From NCBI GenBank assembly GCA_036346275.1, contig CM070711.1:52577435-52641434 (forward strand): DNA of 64,000 nucleotides, read 5' to 3'. The notes under the pieces were generated by a model. It worked only from the letters and a program-made list of their open reading frames with translations. It did no database searches and was not told where the DNA came from. Positions 22,827-35,612 of this stretch are shown in pieces. This DNA comes from Otatea glauca. Its lineage: Eukaryota; Streptophyta; Magnoliopsida; Poales; Poaceae. Both the position numbers and the translations under genes were made by a program. Numbering within the stretch: position 1 is the stretch's first letter; the number at the start of each line of letters is the position of its first letter.

Positions 22827-25227
22827 ATGGCAGCAATCAGCGAAATCATCGCCACCTTCATCTCCGGTCAGGCTTTCCGCTTCGGAAACCTGGACTTCGT
22901 CGCAGATGCACGCAGAGAACTTGTCTGCCTAGACCTAAACCAGATCCAATCTGGTGAAGATCAGGCCGACCCATCTCAGGTATGCCACTCTTAACTCGGA
23001 CAACGAATCAGTCGACGTAGCGAGGAGTTGCTACGATCTTCGTGGCATCTTCGCAATAGAAGATCACAAGACCGATCTACAATGCCAACAAGAGGTTCAA
23101 GAAGCTGCGGAGGAAGACAGGAAGATCGCCTTCTTCGTAAGGGTAAGGAGGCACAAGCGCGGTCGATTCGATCTCGTGGCCGCAATGTCCACGAGGACAT
23201 CCTACAATCCAGATTGGGAGACCAAGCTGTCTTCCACACACCGCTACAGAACGTCATCGCCTCCAAGACGCTTCTCGACACGCTGGACCCGATGATTGCG
23301 TCTAATAGCCCAGCAGCCCCGATCGTGGCCCAGATCAAGGTCATGGTGACGGTGACAGCGATTCAGTAGAATTAGAAAAAGCCGGTAGGAGAAGCGCACT
23401 CACGCTCCCACACGGCTACTCGCGTTGCTAGTAGTCGGACAGCTACCAGTCGGAGCCCCACACAACCAGTCGGAGACGTCCGTCGGAATCTCAACCGCGA
23501 CCTCCGCCAAGAGATCACCGCCATACGGCAAGAGCGGGATGAAGAAGATCGGCGCTGGCGCTATGACGACTACGAACGTTTCGGTACCGGCCACGATCCA
23601 CAAAGTGATCAATGGTATGACGACTACAACGACCATAGAGATCAGCATCGCCGAGGTCAGAACGACAACGACGATCGCCGAGTCATGGGCTCGCCGCGCC
23701 GAACTCCACCCCGACATGTTGATGACAATCGCCGAGCCAGAGACTCGCTACGCTGGACTCCCCATCATCATGACGACAGATCTATCGACAGAATCCGAGC
23801 GTTCACTTCTTGGTTACGCCGAGTAGTATGGCCCGAAGGTTTCAACCCCAAGGGCATCGTTAAGTTTGACGGGGAACGAGATCCGGAAGCTTGGCTGCAG
23901 GTCTATACCCTGGCGGTTAAAGCGGCTGGGGGCAATCAAAATGTGATGGCAAATTATCTGCCAGTCAATCTCACCCGTTCAACTCAAGCATAGCTCACAG
24001 GACTTCCTGCGAACTCGGTGGACTCCTGGAGCGATCTTTGCGATCAATTTATCGCGAACTTTCAGAGAACCTATAAGAGGCCTGGCACCCCATGGGACCT
24101 ATATCAGCTTCACCAGAAGAAGGACGAAACGCTGAGAGATTTCATCCGGCGTTCCATGCAGAAGAAGAACACCATCAGAGATATATCTGATGCAGTGGTG
24201 GTAGCAGCTTTTCAGAAAGGGCGATCCTGATCTGATCAAGAAAATGTCCAGGAAACCACCGGCCTCCGTAAAGGAGATGTTTGCATTGGCCGACGGCTAC
24301 GCCACGGCCTCAGACGCCCTGGCCGAGCGCCAAGAAGATCACCCACAACAGAAGAACAAAGGCGACAGGGCCGAGTCCTCCAAGCACAAAGACAAAAAGC
24401 GGAAGGGCGATGAGCTAGTTGCGGTAGCAGAACACAATCGGCCCCGAGCCATGCGGAGGGAGGCGCCCGATTACAATACTGTCATGGATGCGATCTGTCC
24501 TTTCCACCCTAAGGGAAAGCACGCCGCCAAAGACTGCTTTACCCTGAAGCGTTTTGCGCGTGAAAGCAACAACCAACCGGCTCTAGCGAAGGATGAGGCT
24601 GCCAAGAAGAAAGACCCTCCCAGCAAGGACGATTACCAAGAACCCGAGCATGAGCTGAACTACATATACGGGGGCTCCACCGGATACGAGTCCAAGCAGA
24701 AGCAAAAGCTTACCGCTCGGGAGATCAATGTGGTGGAACCAGCAACCCCCCAGTATCTAAAGTGGTCCGAAGCTCCGATCACCTTCAACCGCTCGGATCA
24801 CCCCAATCGAGTTCTGCATCCGGGTAAGTTTCCTCTAGTGCTCAACCCTGTTATTCGCAATGTAAAGCTCAAGAAAGTCTTGATTGATGGAGGGAGTAGA
24901 CTCAACGTCCTGTTCGCCAAAACCTTCAACGACATAAACGTCCCCCGCTCCGAGCTAAGGCCGAGCTCACAGCCATTCCATGGGGTGATCCCTGGGGCAT
25001 TTTCGTTTCCACTCGGACAAATTGCTTTGCCCGTCACCTTCGGTACCAAAGATAACTATCGTACCGACTATATAAATTTCGAGGTAGCGGATTTCGAGAC
25101 AGCATATCACGCTATCTTGGGAAGGCTCGGTCTGGCTCAGTTCATGGCTTTCCCGCACTACATCTATTTGGTGATGAAGATGCCGGGACCCAGAAGCGTC
25201 ATCACGGTTCGCAGTGACATCAAGTGA
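22827..25227 (+). pseudogene. gag-protease of the Tat element, decayed
   Basis: The ATG at 22827 opens a frame that stops near 22993. The retrotransposon gag domain is recognisable at 23800-24230 (FDGERDPEAWL, WSDLCDQFIANFQ, LRDFIRRSMQKKN) with a TAG at 23991 and a frameshift near 24230. The segment 24244-25227 holds a Cys/His motif (CPFHPKGKHAAKDC) and then an aspartic protease with the active site written as VLIDGGSRLNVLF, DGGS being usual in this lineage, and ILGRLGLAQF. The product would package element RNA and process the polyprotein, but the frame is broken at least three times. Confidence 0.85.
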
Positions 25228-25236
25228 TCTCTAGAA

Positions 25237-28200
25237 TGCGACCGAGAGAACCATGAACTTGCTGAGCTGCAGGAGGCAACCGCCGAGGGGAGGAATATCT
25301 AGGCAGAGGCTGCTACATTGCAGGAAGAAGGCGACATCCCGTCCAAGAAGCAGGCCACGTCAAGGATAAAGCCTGGCGAAGGAACCAAGAGAATTATTCT
25401 CGACCCGTCCGACCCATCCAAAATGACTCTGATCGGGATAGGGCTCGAGGATAAATAGGAAGACATGCTCGTCACCTTCCTTCAGGCTAACAAGGACATC
25501 TTTTGCCCGAAAACCATCCGACATGCCGGGTGTTCCTAGGGAGGTGATCGAGCATTCCTTACACGTCGATGAAAAGGCAAGGCCAGTCAAGCAAAGACTC
25601 CGGCGGTTCGCTCTAGATCGTCGAAACACCATCAAGCAGGAGATTACCAAGCTATTAGCTGCAGGGTTTATCAAAGAAGTGTATCATCCCGACTGGTTGG
25701 CGAATCCTGTACTAGTTCAAAAGAAGAATAAAACTTGGCGCATTTGCGTTGATTATACTGATCTCAACAAGGCATGTCCGAAGGATCCCTTCGGGCTACC
25801 TCGAATTGATCAGGTGGTTGATTCAACCGCCGGGTGCGAGATCCTGAGTTTCCTCGATGACTACTCAGGGTACCACCAGATTCGCCTAAAGACGGAAGAT
25901 CATATCAAGACATCATTCATCACGCCCTTTGGGGCCTTTTGCTATACCACGATGTCGTTCGGGTTGAAAAATGCTGACGCAACGTATCAATGTGCAATAC
26001 AGCGGTGTTTTCACGCCCAACTCGGGTGCAATGTGGAGGCATATGTGGACGATGTCGTGGTAAAGACTCGAGAGAGGAAGGACCTCATCGCCGACCTAAC
26101 CGAGAAGTTCGAAAGTCTAAGGACTTTCAACATGAAGCTTAATCCCGAGAAGTGTGTTTTCGGAGTATCTTCGGGAAAACTGCTCGGATTTATCATATCC
26201 CAACAAGGCATTGAGGCCAACCCAGAAAAGATCGAGGACATATCAAATATGGAACCGCCGACTTGCCAAAAGGACATCCAGAAGCTTACAGGGTGCATGG
26301 CCACGCTCAGCAGGTTTATTTCCCGACTAGGTATGCGAGGTATGGCATTCTTTAAACTCCTCAAGAAGCAGGACAAGTTCCAATGGACGCCTGAGGCACA
26401 GCAAGCGTTTGAAGATTTGAAGACCTTCTTAACGACACCCTCGGTCTTGGTTTCACCGATGCCAGAGGAACCTCTGTTATTGTACATCGCGGCAATGACT
26501 CACGTAGTCAGCGCTGCAATCATCGTAGAAAGGGAGGAGCCGGGTCACGTGCAGAAGATCTAACACCCGGTCTATTTCGTCAATGAGGTCCTGAGTGAAT
26601 CTAAGGTGCGGTATCCACAAGTGCAGAAATTATTATACGCCGTACTTCTTACATCTCGCAAACTCAAGCACTACTTCCAAGAGCATGCTGTTTTGGTGGT
26701 CACTTCCTTCCCAATATGAGATATACTTCACAACCAGGAGGCCACTGGGAGAATTGCAAAGTGGGCAGTCGAGCTTGGAGCTTTTGATATCCTATTCAAG
26801 CCTCGCACAGCCATCAAGTCTCAAGCGCTCACCGACTTTACTACCGAGTGGACAGAACTTTAAAACCCGGCGATCGTCAAGGAACTCGAGTATTGGATGA
26901 TGTACTTCGATGGTTCCCTCATCTCAGCGGCGCGGGGGCAGGTATAGTGCTCATATCACCAAGTGGAGAACGGCTGAGGTACGTTCTTCAAATACTTTTT
27001 TCCGTGTCGAACAACGCCGCCGAGTACGAGGCACTCATCCATGGGCTCTGTATCACCATATCGCTCAGCATCCGACATTTGATGGTTAGTGGAGATCCAA
27101 TGCTCGTGGTCAATCAGGTGCAAAAAGATTGGTCCTGCATCGAAGACAACATGGTTGCCTATTGCCAGGAGGTACGAAAGCTAGAAGGCAATTTTGACGG
27201 TTTGGAACTTATTCACGTGCTCCGTCGGGACAATGAAGCGGTCGATGAGCTAGCAAAAATGGGATCCAGCCGGACCACAGTGCCCGTAGGAGTATTCGTC
27301 GAAGAGATTCATAAGCCCACAATAAGCACTCAGTCAAAGTCGGACATCCCAGTGGAGAAGAGCGTAGAGACAGAAGTCCTGATCATTACCCCTGATTGGA
27401 CAGCTCCGTATCTGGACTATCTGACGAAGGACGAGCTACCCAAAGACCGCACGCAAGTCGAGCGAATATTGCGCCAAGCAAGAGCTATGTGGTAATCAAG
27501 GGAGAACTCTATCGCAAGAGCTCCTCTGGTGTACTACGACGGTGCATATCAGAACAAGAAGGAAGAGATCTTCTCAAGGAATCCACTCGGGAATTTGTGG
27601 GAATCACGCGGCGTCAACGACCCTAGTCGGCAAGGCTTATCGTCAGGGATTTTTCTGGCTGACTGCTGTCACCGATGCAGAGGACATTGTCCGGACATGC
27701 GAAAGATGTCAGTTCTTTGCGCGACAGGTGAACAAACCGACACAGGAACTACAGACCATCCCAATCACCTGGCTATTTGCGGTCTGGGGCTTGACATGGT
27801 GGGACCTTTGAAGAAGGCTCAAGGTGGTTATACTCATCTTTTCGTGGCCATCGATAAATTCACCAAATGGATTGAGGCCAAGCCAGTCGTCACAATCACA
27901 GCCGCAAAGGCCAAAGAGTTCTTCCATGAAATCGTGGTTAGATTCGGAGTACTAAACCGAATCATCACGGATAACGGCACCCAATTCAAAGGTGGCATAT
28001 TTCAAGACTGGTGCGGTGAGCTCGGTATAAAAATTTGCTTCGCATTAGTAGCGCACCCCCGAAGTAATGGTCAGGTCGAACGAGCCAACGACATGATGCT
28101 ACAAGGCCTAAAGGCAAGGATTTTTGATCGTCTCAAACCATATGCCACTCGGTGGGTCAAAGAATTACCTTCGGTGTTCTGGGGACTGTGAACCACCCCC

Positions 28201-28650
28201 AGCAGAGCAACCGGACAGTCACCTTTCTTCCTGGTATATGGCTCAGAGGCGGTCCTCCCCACCGAGTTAGAATTCGGATCCCCGTGGGTTCGGAGCTATG
28301 AAGAGGTCGCTTCGGATGAAAGCCGGCTAGAAGACCTCAACCGACTAGAAGAAGCCAGGGACGTCGCAACAATTCAGTCGGCAAAGTACTTTCAGGGCTT
28401 ACGTCGCTATCACAGTCACAATGTAAGGAGCCGCGCATTCTTCAAAAGAGATCTGGTCCTTAGAAAGAATCAGAAATGCAAGCATAAGCTCTCCCCAAGC
28501 TGGGAGGGCCCTTACATCATTGATGAGGTGATGCGTCCTGGGGCTTATAAGCTCAAGCGTGAAGACGACACAATTGTCAACAATACCTGGAACATAGAAC
28601 AGCTACGTCGTTTTTCACTTGAACTTTGTAATTCAATTGCTTCTTTATGA
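25237..28650 (+). pseudogene. pol of the Tat element: RT, RNase H, second RNase H, integrase
   Basis: RT lies at about 25640-26250, with WRICVDYTDLNKACP, FLDDYSGYHQI, MSFGLKNA and the catalytic YVDD. The standard RNase H follows (26440-26840). A second RNase H (26890-27270) has MYFDGS, NNAAEYEAL and RRDNEAVDELAKMGS, the plant-derived type known in Tat elements. Integrase shows a zinc region with CERCQFF (27690), then DMVGP, TDNGTQFKG, HPRSNGQVERAN, and a C-terminal SPSWEGPYII (28490) ending at TGA 28648. Frame changes occur near 25520, 26850 and 27540, with a TGA at 28189 inside integrase. Enzymatic activity is therefore not expected. Confidence 0.9.
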
Positions 28651-28919
28651 ATGAATGTTTGCTCTTAAAGTTATTCTCGTATAATCTTCTCGAAATTTAT
28701 GCGTCTGAGTGCTTCGTTCCTACGATTTTTAAGACTCTGAGGCATGCGTCATGAACCATGTCCCAGAGCCTGGGGGCTGAACTAGTCGAACATGATATTG
28801 TCAAAACTACTCAGATGGCCTCATCGAGCATAATAGCATATTTAAAGAAAACTTGCAAGATCAAGGAAACACTTTTAAAATATTCGTTCACAGGTCCAAG
28901 GTTTCCGCGACAGCCGAAG

Positions 28920-31690
28920 AAGCATCCTTAACTTCCTTCTAGAGTTCGGCTGCCCGATCTTCATCCACGTTACAGGCATAGCCATCTTTAATGGCCTTAA
29001 GATCCACTCGGGGATAAAGCGACTTAGTGATCGCCAGAGCCTGGCTAACGCCATTGGTCGTCGTTTCCTTCAAGAGTATCTTAAGCTCCTTGGGGGCTTC
29101 CTCCAGTTGGAAGATAACTTGGTCCCTACTGAGCGGCCTCTCACCTCCGGGACGAAACAACCTCAGCAACGGGTCAGAGGCCTCGCGAAGCTTAGCACAA
29201 GACATTTCAAGGGCCTCGACCGTCTCGTTATAAGCGACGTATTGCGCCCGCGTCTTGAATTTGTAGTCTGCAAGTGAAACAGATTATTAAGAAGTACCAA
29301 GAAGACAACGAAGGCAAGGGAGGGCCAAGCTGCTGAGCGTACCTTCTAGCTCCTTCTCCGATTTCAATTTGGAGACCTCCGAGGCCTTAAGTTGCTCTTG
29401 GAGCTTTACAATAGTAGAATCTCGAATCGACACGAAGATGAGATCAAAAGACTGTGACGATTAAATGAGAACACGGATGGTCCAGAAATATCTACCTCGA
29501 AGGAGCCAAGAACATCTAGCTTCTCCTGCCGCAGGGTCTCCTTCTCCTCCCGCAGGGCTTGGACCTCTGACCGAAGATTTTGCAGCTCAGCTGCATGTTT
29601 AGCTTTGATCTGCTCCAGTTCAGCCAGATATTACTGGCGCGTCCTGACCTCTGGGAGCATCTTTTGGAGGTATTCAGATTTTTTTGCAGAGCGTTCTCCC
29701 AATTTCGTAACCATCGCAGGGACAGGTGACAACATGCTAACCGGCACAAGCAAAAAGGTCATAAGAGTAGTGAAAGTATTACTCGGGCAGGCAAGCGCAA
29801 GCGACGGCATGACTGTAAAAGTCATTTCCTTTCTTTTTCCTCCTCCGAGTCGTCAAGAGACTTCAAGCCGCCTTCCTCATCAACCCACGCGGTTTGCATT
29901 ATGAGTTGAGGGCGAGCAAGAGTCGGCAGATCTCGGGGGATCTCTTCAACCTCGGGGGATGGACGGGAGATGGGCTCTTGAGCAGCAGGACCCAATGCCG
30001 AAGCACAGGGTGTCGATGAAAGCGGTTGTGACTCGGAGGGCGCCCCTGTGTCCCCAGGCGAGGCAGATTGTGAGGCCTCCTCAACCAAGACATGTACGTC
30101 CTGGGACTCAGTTTCTTCAGGGGCCCCGAACGGTGTCTCGACAGGAACTTCATATTAAGGATTCCTGTAAGAAGAATGATCGGTGAATAAGCCGACAAAA
30201 TGCGTCGAATAAGAGTCGATAGGACATCCAACCTGTCGGACTTCTTTATTCTTATTGGGGGTTTCTTGCGAGCGGCAGAACCACTTCTGGAGGGACCAGT
30301 CGGGGTGCTACGATCTGGAACCCTAGGCTCTTCCCGAGCGCTCGAGTCACTCGGAGTTGGACTCGGCTGGACCACGGGCTTATGCGGAAGGGGAACTGGA
30401 GGCACCGGGGCTTGCGCTGGTGGTTCTTGGATTTTGGGACCACCAGTCGGGCGCCGAGGCTTCGGAGAGTCCTTGACAATTGTTTTCTTCCCCTTCTTAG
30501 CGGCCGGGTCTCTGGCTTAGGAGCTCGCAGGTCACTTCTAGTGAGCGCTCTTATGAATAGGCATTTCTGGGAGAGACGCGTCACTGAAGAAAGCCAATCG
30601 ATCCTAGAAAGGAGTATTATAACTGTTAAAAGTCATTCAGAGACGAATGTGGAAGTCTATAAGCTAAACTCTCTTACCTCAGGAGGAGGATTTGATGCAG
30701 TGAAGGACTTCGGGCATCTGGCGGTGGACATCTCTACGCTCGGGATGAAAAAGTCGCCTACTCGAGCATATACTTGCTCCTTTGACGCTGATTCGGGCAG
30801 TTCCCGGGTCGAATCGTCCCTCCCTTCAAATTCATATCCCAGATGGACTCGCTCTTTTAGCGGTTATACCCGGCGAGCGACAAAATGAAGGGCTAGACCG
30901 ACTCCCGTGAGACCGTCTTCTTTTAATTTCTCAATCAGCGCCAAAAGATCCTGCACCTGGTCCATGTCGCCAGCATTGGGAGCAGATACCCAAGAAAGGA
31001 ACACCTTAGGCCGGCGCCCGACAAAAGAGGGGAGAGCAGGATCAGGATTGGCACAATAGAACCATTCTTGGTGCCAGCCTTTATTGGAAGTTTTGAAGGG
31101 AATGGCAAATTAGTTTTTCTTTAACCCCTCTCACAACTGAAATTCGGCTCCCCCAATTACCTTGGGGTCACTTTTTGAGGGGTAAGGCTTTAAGAGGTAG
31201 AAGTGATGAAAGAGATTGAAATGAGGGCGGATGCCCAAGAATGCCTCACAGAGGTGAACAAAGGGAGAGATTTACAAGATAGAGTTGGGATTCACGTTCA
31301 CCAATTCAATACCATAGAAAAAGAGAAGACCGCGAAGAAAAGCGCAGGTAGGAAGGCCCAGCCTGCGTTGGAAGAAAGATTCAAAAACCACAATCTCTTC
31401 GGAATGGGGGGTAGGGATGGATTCACCTGCGGTCGATCGTGCGGAGATCAAAGTCAGGGCTGGAAGAACCTGTCATCCTCCATGGATTGCAACCGCTCTT
31501 CCGTCGTTATCGAGGTGGTCCAATCTTGGGGCAAAGATAGCGAGGAGGTGTCTTTGGAAGAATGAGAAGATATTTTCGGAGGAAAGATCAACTACGGCGC
31601 AAGAATGCGAGTGCGGCAGTAGTTAACCCTAGCGGCGGAGAAGTCAGAGAGACTGAGAAGCAGAAGGGGCAGGAGTGCGCGGTGGAAAAA
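28920..31690 (-). pseudogene. Antisense gene of the Tat element (gypsy-type transposon protein), decayed
   Basis: On the strand opposite to pol, the segment from about 31090 to 30690 encodes GWHQEWFYCANP, then GLTGVGLALHF, LGYEFEGRDDSTRE and SFTASNPPPE, followed by a GTAAGAG splice donor. This matches the N-terminal domain of the antisense gene in the second Tat element (58788-61999). Further downstream on the minus strand are Pro/Ser-rich segments (30400-29850) and coiled-coil, Glu/Lys/Leu-rich pieces (29750-28939). Stops interrupt it (for example within RRV-PLKERV near 30870). Antisense ORFs in this position are known for the related maize Grande element; the function is unknown. Confidence 0.7.
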
Positions 31691-31989
31691 ATGAACCATC
31701 GGCTCAGTCTTTAAAGGGGAAAAATTAGGTTTTTGCCGAATCGGCGGGAAAAAGATTGCAGAACGCCTAACCCTACTCTATGCTTCGTAATGATTTGCTA
31801 GCCCGACGTCCTGACATGCGGAGACAGTCATAGTTTGATCAAGTCATATTTGGGACACGTTGCTCCCCACGATGGGATGTTTAACCATTTATCGAACTAA
31901 GCGAGACGTGGGTGTTCTCCAGTTTGGATTAAAAATATCTTCTTGTGATATGCCCCATGTTGGGTCGCTAGTTGGTTACCGCATTGCAG

Positions 31990-32560
31990 AATCATATACC
32001 ACGGGTTAAGCCTGATAAGGCACGGTTTCAATGGTATGCCCCAAGATGGGTCGATAAGCTGTGCATCGTAATAAACGAGTACGAATACCGTTCGGATAAA
32101 CCTTGATATGTCCTAAGATGGACCAGAGCTGTATCCTACACCAGTCGGATATAGGTGTCACTCGGCCATAAGCTAAGAAAATCCTGATACGCTCCAAGTC
32201 GAGCCTAAGCTATATCCTACAGCAGTCGGATATGGGTATCACTCGGCCAAGAGCCACATAAGTATGATACGCTCCAAGTCGAGCCTAAGCTATATCCTAC
32301 GACAGTCGGATATGGGTATCACTCGGCCAAGAGCCACGTGAATATGATATGTCCCAAGTCGGACCAGAGCTATATCCTACATTAGTCGGATATAGGTATC
32401 ACTGGTCAAGAGCCGCGCAAATCCTAATATATCCCAAGTTGGACCAAAGATATATCCTACGACGATTGGATATGGATATCACCAGATCAAAGAGCCATGC
32501 AAGCTTCGATATACCCCAGCTGGGTCTAAACTATGTCTAACGACAATCATGGAAATCACT
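31990..32560. repeat. 80-bp tandem array in the 3' region of the Tat element
   Basis: Corresponding words (GATATGTCCTAAGATGG, GATACGCTCCAAGTCG, GATATGTCCCAAGTCGG) start at 32105, 32186, 32266, 32346, 32426 and about 32508, giving steps of 80-82 bp. Each unit also holds TATATCCTAC and CAGTCGGATATGGGTATCAC. The array lies between the large antisense gene and the small antisense ORF. Confidence 0.88.
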
Positions 32561-32639
32561 TGGAAAGATATTTCTTTATTATATATGAGTTCCCCAGGCA
32601 TTATGCTCAGGAAAATATTTTCTTACATTTACAAGGGTC

Positions 32640-32834
32640 TTATACTTCTTCGTGGCGAGCACGTCCAAGCGCCTCCACGAGAGCGTCCCTAGCCCTATGA
32701 AGGGCAGGGAAAATCTCGAGGAAGGCGTCGACGGCGGAGCGATCGAGGGCGACGGCTTTGTCTTCCGCCCATTCGGCCATGGTGAGGTCGAAGAGCGCCC
32801 ACTCCTCGGCGAGTTCAGGGTCCCAGCCGTCCAT
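32640..32834 (-). CDS. Small antisense ORF of the Tat element (64 aa)
   Basis: An intact acidic 64-codon ORF with a likely amphipathic helical C-terminal half (SAVDAFLEIFPALHRARDAL). It is homologous to the 78-codon ORF at 56697-56930 in the second Tat element (VDALLEIIPRLSKARSALIE). CTATAAAAGG on the minus strand at 32930-32921 lies about 90 bp before the ATG. The function is unknown. Homology between two diverged elements, together with the TATA box, argues that it is or was expressed. Confidence 0.65.
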   Translation of the reverse strand: MDGWDPELAEEWALFDLTMAEWAEDKAVALDRSAVDAFLEIFPALHRARDALVEALGRARHEEV

Positions 32835-33236
32835 GAAGATTCCTCGGGAAGAAGGTGGAGCTCGGAGCAGGAAGATGGAGAACTAAGTGTAAGGGAATAA
32901 ATTCCAAAAGCATTGGTTCACCTTTTATAGCTGATACGGTAAGGTTGAAATAAATGCGAAGACGTAAAGACATCAGAAGCCGAGGAGACTTGGAGTTAAG
33001 ATAGTTCAGAAGCCAAAGAGGTTTTTGGAAAATGAATTGACACAAGAAGTCAAAACAACTTCGAAGATTGTCCGGGGGTATATTCGAGTCCTTCATAATC
33101 CTCTTGCTGCAAGGAGAAGCGTTCAAATCGAAGAAGAAACCAGTCAGAGGTTTATGCTGGAAGCTGAGAACGTCGATCCAAAGTTGAAGCCCAGATAAAG
33201 ATATAGCAATCGGATTATGAATCACTCGGGGGCTAC

Positions 33237-33733
33237 TGTGGAATATAAGAACCCAAGTGTCCTCATAACCGGCCCAGAAGCACCTGAGGGAGAGACAGGG
33301 TTGAGCGGAAAGCCCAGAGGGTAAGCTCCGTGCCAAGCCTTGCTGCCGTGCGCGAGGAGACACATCCTAGAGACAGTTGGACATATATTTAGATATAAGA
33401 GATATGATTGTAATCCGAGTTGTTAGCAGGATGAGATAAAGATGTAAACTCCATCTTAAAACAGATTAGTATCCAATAAACAATCGGAATCCCTTAACCG
33501 ATCGGGACTCTGTAAACCGCTCCACCCCCACTATATAAGGGAGAGGGCGGGCAACAACAGAGACATCGAGCAATCTTAGATCTAAGAGATCCAAATAATC
33601 CCAGCACACAGGACTAGGTATTATCTCCTCCGTCGAGGGACTGAACCTGTCTAAACCTTTGCCTTGTGTGACCTTCGAGTTTGAGATCTAGCGCCTGCCC
33701 TATAAAATTCATTGCTGACCACAAAAGTCGACA
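33237..33733 (+). repeat. 3' LTR of the Tat element
   Basis: Starts TGTGGAATAT after the purine-rich CTCGGGGGCTAC and ends AAAGTCGACA, 497 bp. CTATATAAGG is the TATA box (about 33531). Confidence 0.92.
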
Positions 33734-33738
33734 CCATC

Positions 33739-34240
33739 CGTCGTTACATGGTGACATGGAAATTCCACGCATACATCCTGATCATGTATTAGTTATCGCC
33801 ACATTTGGAGTTACTAATTTGCATTCTTTATCCTGCTCGCAGTAGTATAGACATGCGTTGGCCCATTCAATCCAATAATCTACTGCGATATATATAGGTG
33901 CATAAAAATGTGCCATCCAATGAAGTTCAAAATGAATTTTCATTTCGTCTTAACCAATTCCAATAATATCAAATGGAAATGTTGTGTATGGCTCATGCAT
34001 GGCAAGATAATAGGATCCATCCATATACAAATATCATTAGCAGATTAGAAGTGCATGAGGTGCGGAGGTTTACTACAATCTGGATAGTGTGTGTACTGTA
34101 AAGATTCCTGATTTGTTATAATCCAAAAATTTACTTGTTGCAACGGAATCTTTTGACGAGCTCCATGCCATTCCCGTTGCTCAAGGTTTCCTATCCTTTC
34201 TTTCTTGGTCTTGAATCAAAGTATGTACTATTCATTAACC
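33739..34240. other. Host segment between gypsy and LINE insertions
   Basis: Continues the sequence broken at 22281. It is AT-rich, with no recognised gene, motif or repeat. Confidence 0.4.
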
Positions 34241-34250
34241 ACAAGTAATG

Positions 34251-35602
34251 ATAAAGCTACGCGACGTCTGGTGTGCTGGCAGGCATGCCACCTCACCATG
34301 GGGCCGCCTTGTTTTGGTCAAGTCAGTGCTCACCGCACTTCTAATATATCTACTTACAGCAATAAGGGCCTCCAAAAAATTCATTGTGGCAATGGCGTCA
34401 TACATGGGGAAAGTGTAAGGTTCGTTGGACAACAGTTTGCCGCCCATTCCAGATGGGGGACTAGGGATTCTTGACCTGGATAGGTTCGCCAGAGCACTAT
34501 GACTACGCTGGCTTTGGCTCGCCTGGACGGCCCCGGACAGGCCATGGATCAGAATGCCCACACCATGTGACCGGATAGATAAACAGCTTTTCTCTGCAGC
34601 CACAAAAATAACCATTGGAAATGGTCAAACAACGGCCTTCTGGATTGACAGATGGCTCCAGGGTATTGCTCCTTCGCAGCAGGCGCCGGACCTCTTCAGG
34701 CACTCCAGACAAAAGTCACGTTCGGTGGCAGATGCCATGACAAACAACAACTGGATTCGAGATATCCGGCACAACCTAACAGTTCCTCTGCTACTCCAAT
34801 ATATCAATTTATGGTGGAAACTGCAATCTATACACCTGCAGCCACACGTCCATGACGTCATAACTTGGACTCAAACTCCCAATGGCGTCTACACTATCTC
34901 GTCAGCATATCGCATGCAGTTCACAGGAAGTACCTTCATTTCTTTTCATACCACAGTCTGGCCAACGTGGGCCCCATCGCATTGCAAAGTCTTTCTATGG
35001 CTTGCCCACCACAATCAGCTTTGGACAGCACAACGACTACAACGCAGGGGGTGGCCGAACTAGTATTTCTGTCCAATGTGTTGCCAGAATCTAGAAACCG
35101 CACAACACCTTTTCATAGATTGCCCCCTAGTTCGATGTTTGTGGAAACACATTGCCAGATGGGTATGGCTGCTGTCTCTTTTACCGGACCGGTGGGATCC
35201 AACTGCCACTCTTACCCTTGCAGATTGGAACCTTCATCACGTAAACTGTCACCCAAGATTTTGCAAAGGGCTGAAAACTTTGATCATCCTAGTTTGCTGG
35301 AAATGGTGAAAAGAGTGAAACAACATAATTTTCCAAGACAAGGGGAAAGCCATCGAAGAGATTTTACAGCCCATCAAAGATGAGGCCGCAGCCTGGATTA
35401 TTGGGTGTGTGGATCACCTAAAAAATCTGCTATACCGACATGTTTGATTTATTTTCTTTTTTTTTTTTTTTTTTTTTTCTCCTCCTTTTTCTCTTCTTTG
35501 GAAGACCTTTTGTATGCTTATCTTGGTGTAGTATCCTACACCCTGTACTCTCCTAGCTTTTCTATCTAATACAATATGTAGTCTTACTGTCTTTTAAAAA
35601 AA
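34251..35602 (+). mobile_element. 5'-truncated L1-type LINE, second copy
   Basis: Encodes the C-terminal part of a LINE polyprotein: TPCDRIDKQLF, WIDRWLQGIAP, NNNWIRDIRHNL, WAPSHCKVFLWLA and a zf-RVT motif CPMCCQNLETAQHLFIDC. It is broken by a stop near 35061 and frameshifts. It is homologous to the LINE at 11097-12538 (which has TPCDRIDQSIF) but in opposite orientation. The 3' end has a T-rich run (35459-35479), TCTATCTAATACAATATGTA and an A tail. The 10-bp direct repeat ACAAGTAATG at 34241-34250 and 35603-35612 marks the insertion. Confidence 0.9.
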
Positions 35603-35612
35603 ACAAGTAATG

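Larger units (their letters stand above)
22282..33733 (+). mobile_element. Full-length Ty3/gypsy retrotransposon, Tat lineage
   Basis: Two LTRs of 496 and 497 bp bound an 11,452-bp element, with a perfect 5-bp duplication CCATC at 22277-22281 and 33734-33738. The order is LTR, primer-binding site (GGCACGCCAGGTAGGGG at about 22781-22797), gag, protease, RT, RNase H, a second RNase H domain, integrase, a long 3' region with antisense genes, polypurine tract (CTCGGGGGCTAC before 33237) and LTR. The second RNase H and the long 3' region are known Tat-lineage features. Coding regions are broken by stops and frameshifts. A hand count gives roughly 30-35 LTR differences, mostly C/T and G/A transitions, so the insertion is old. 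Confidence 0.93.
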
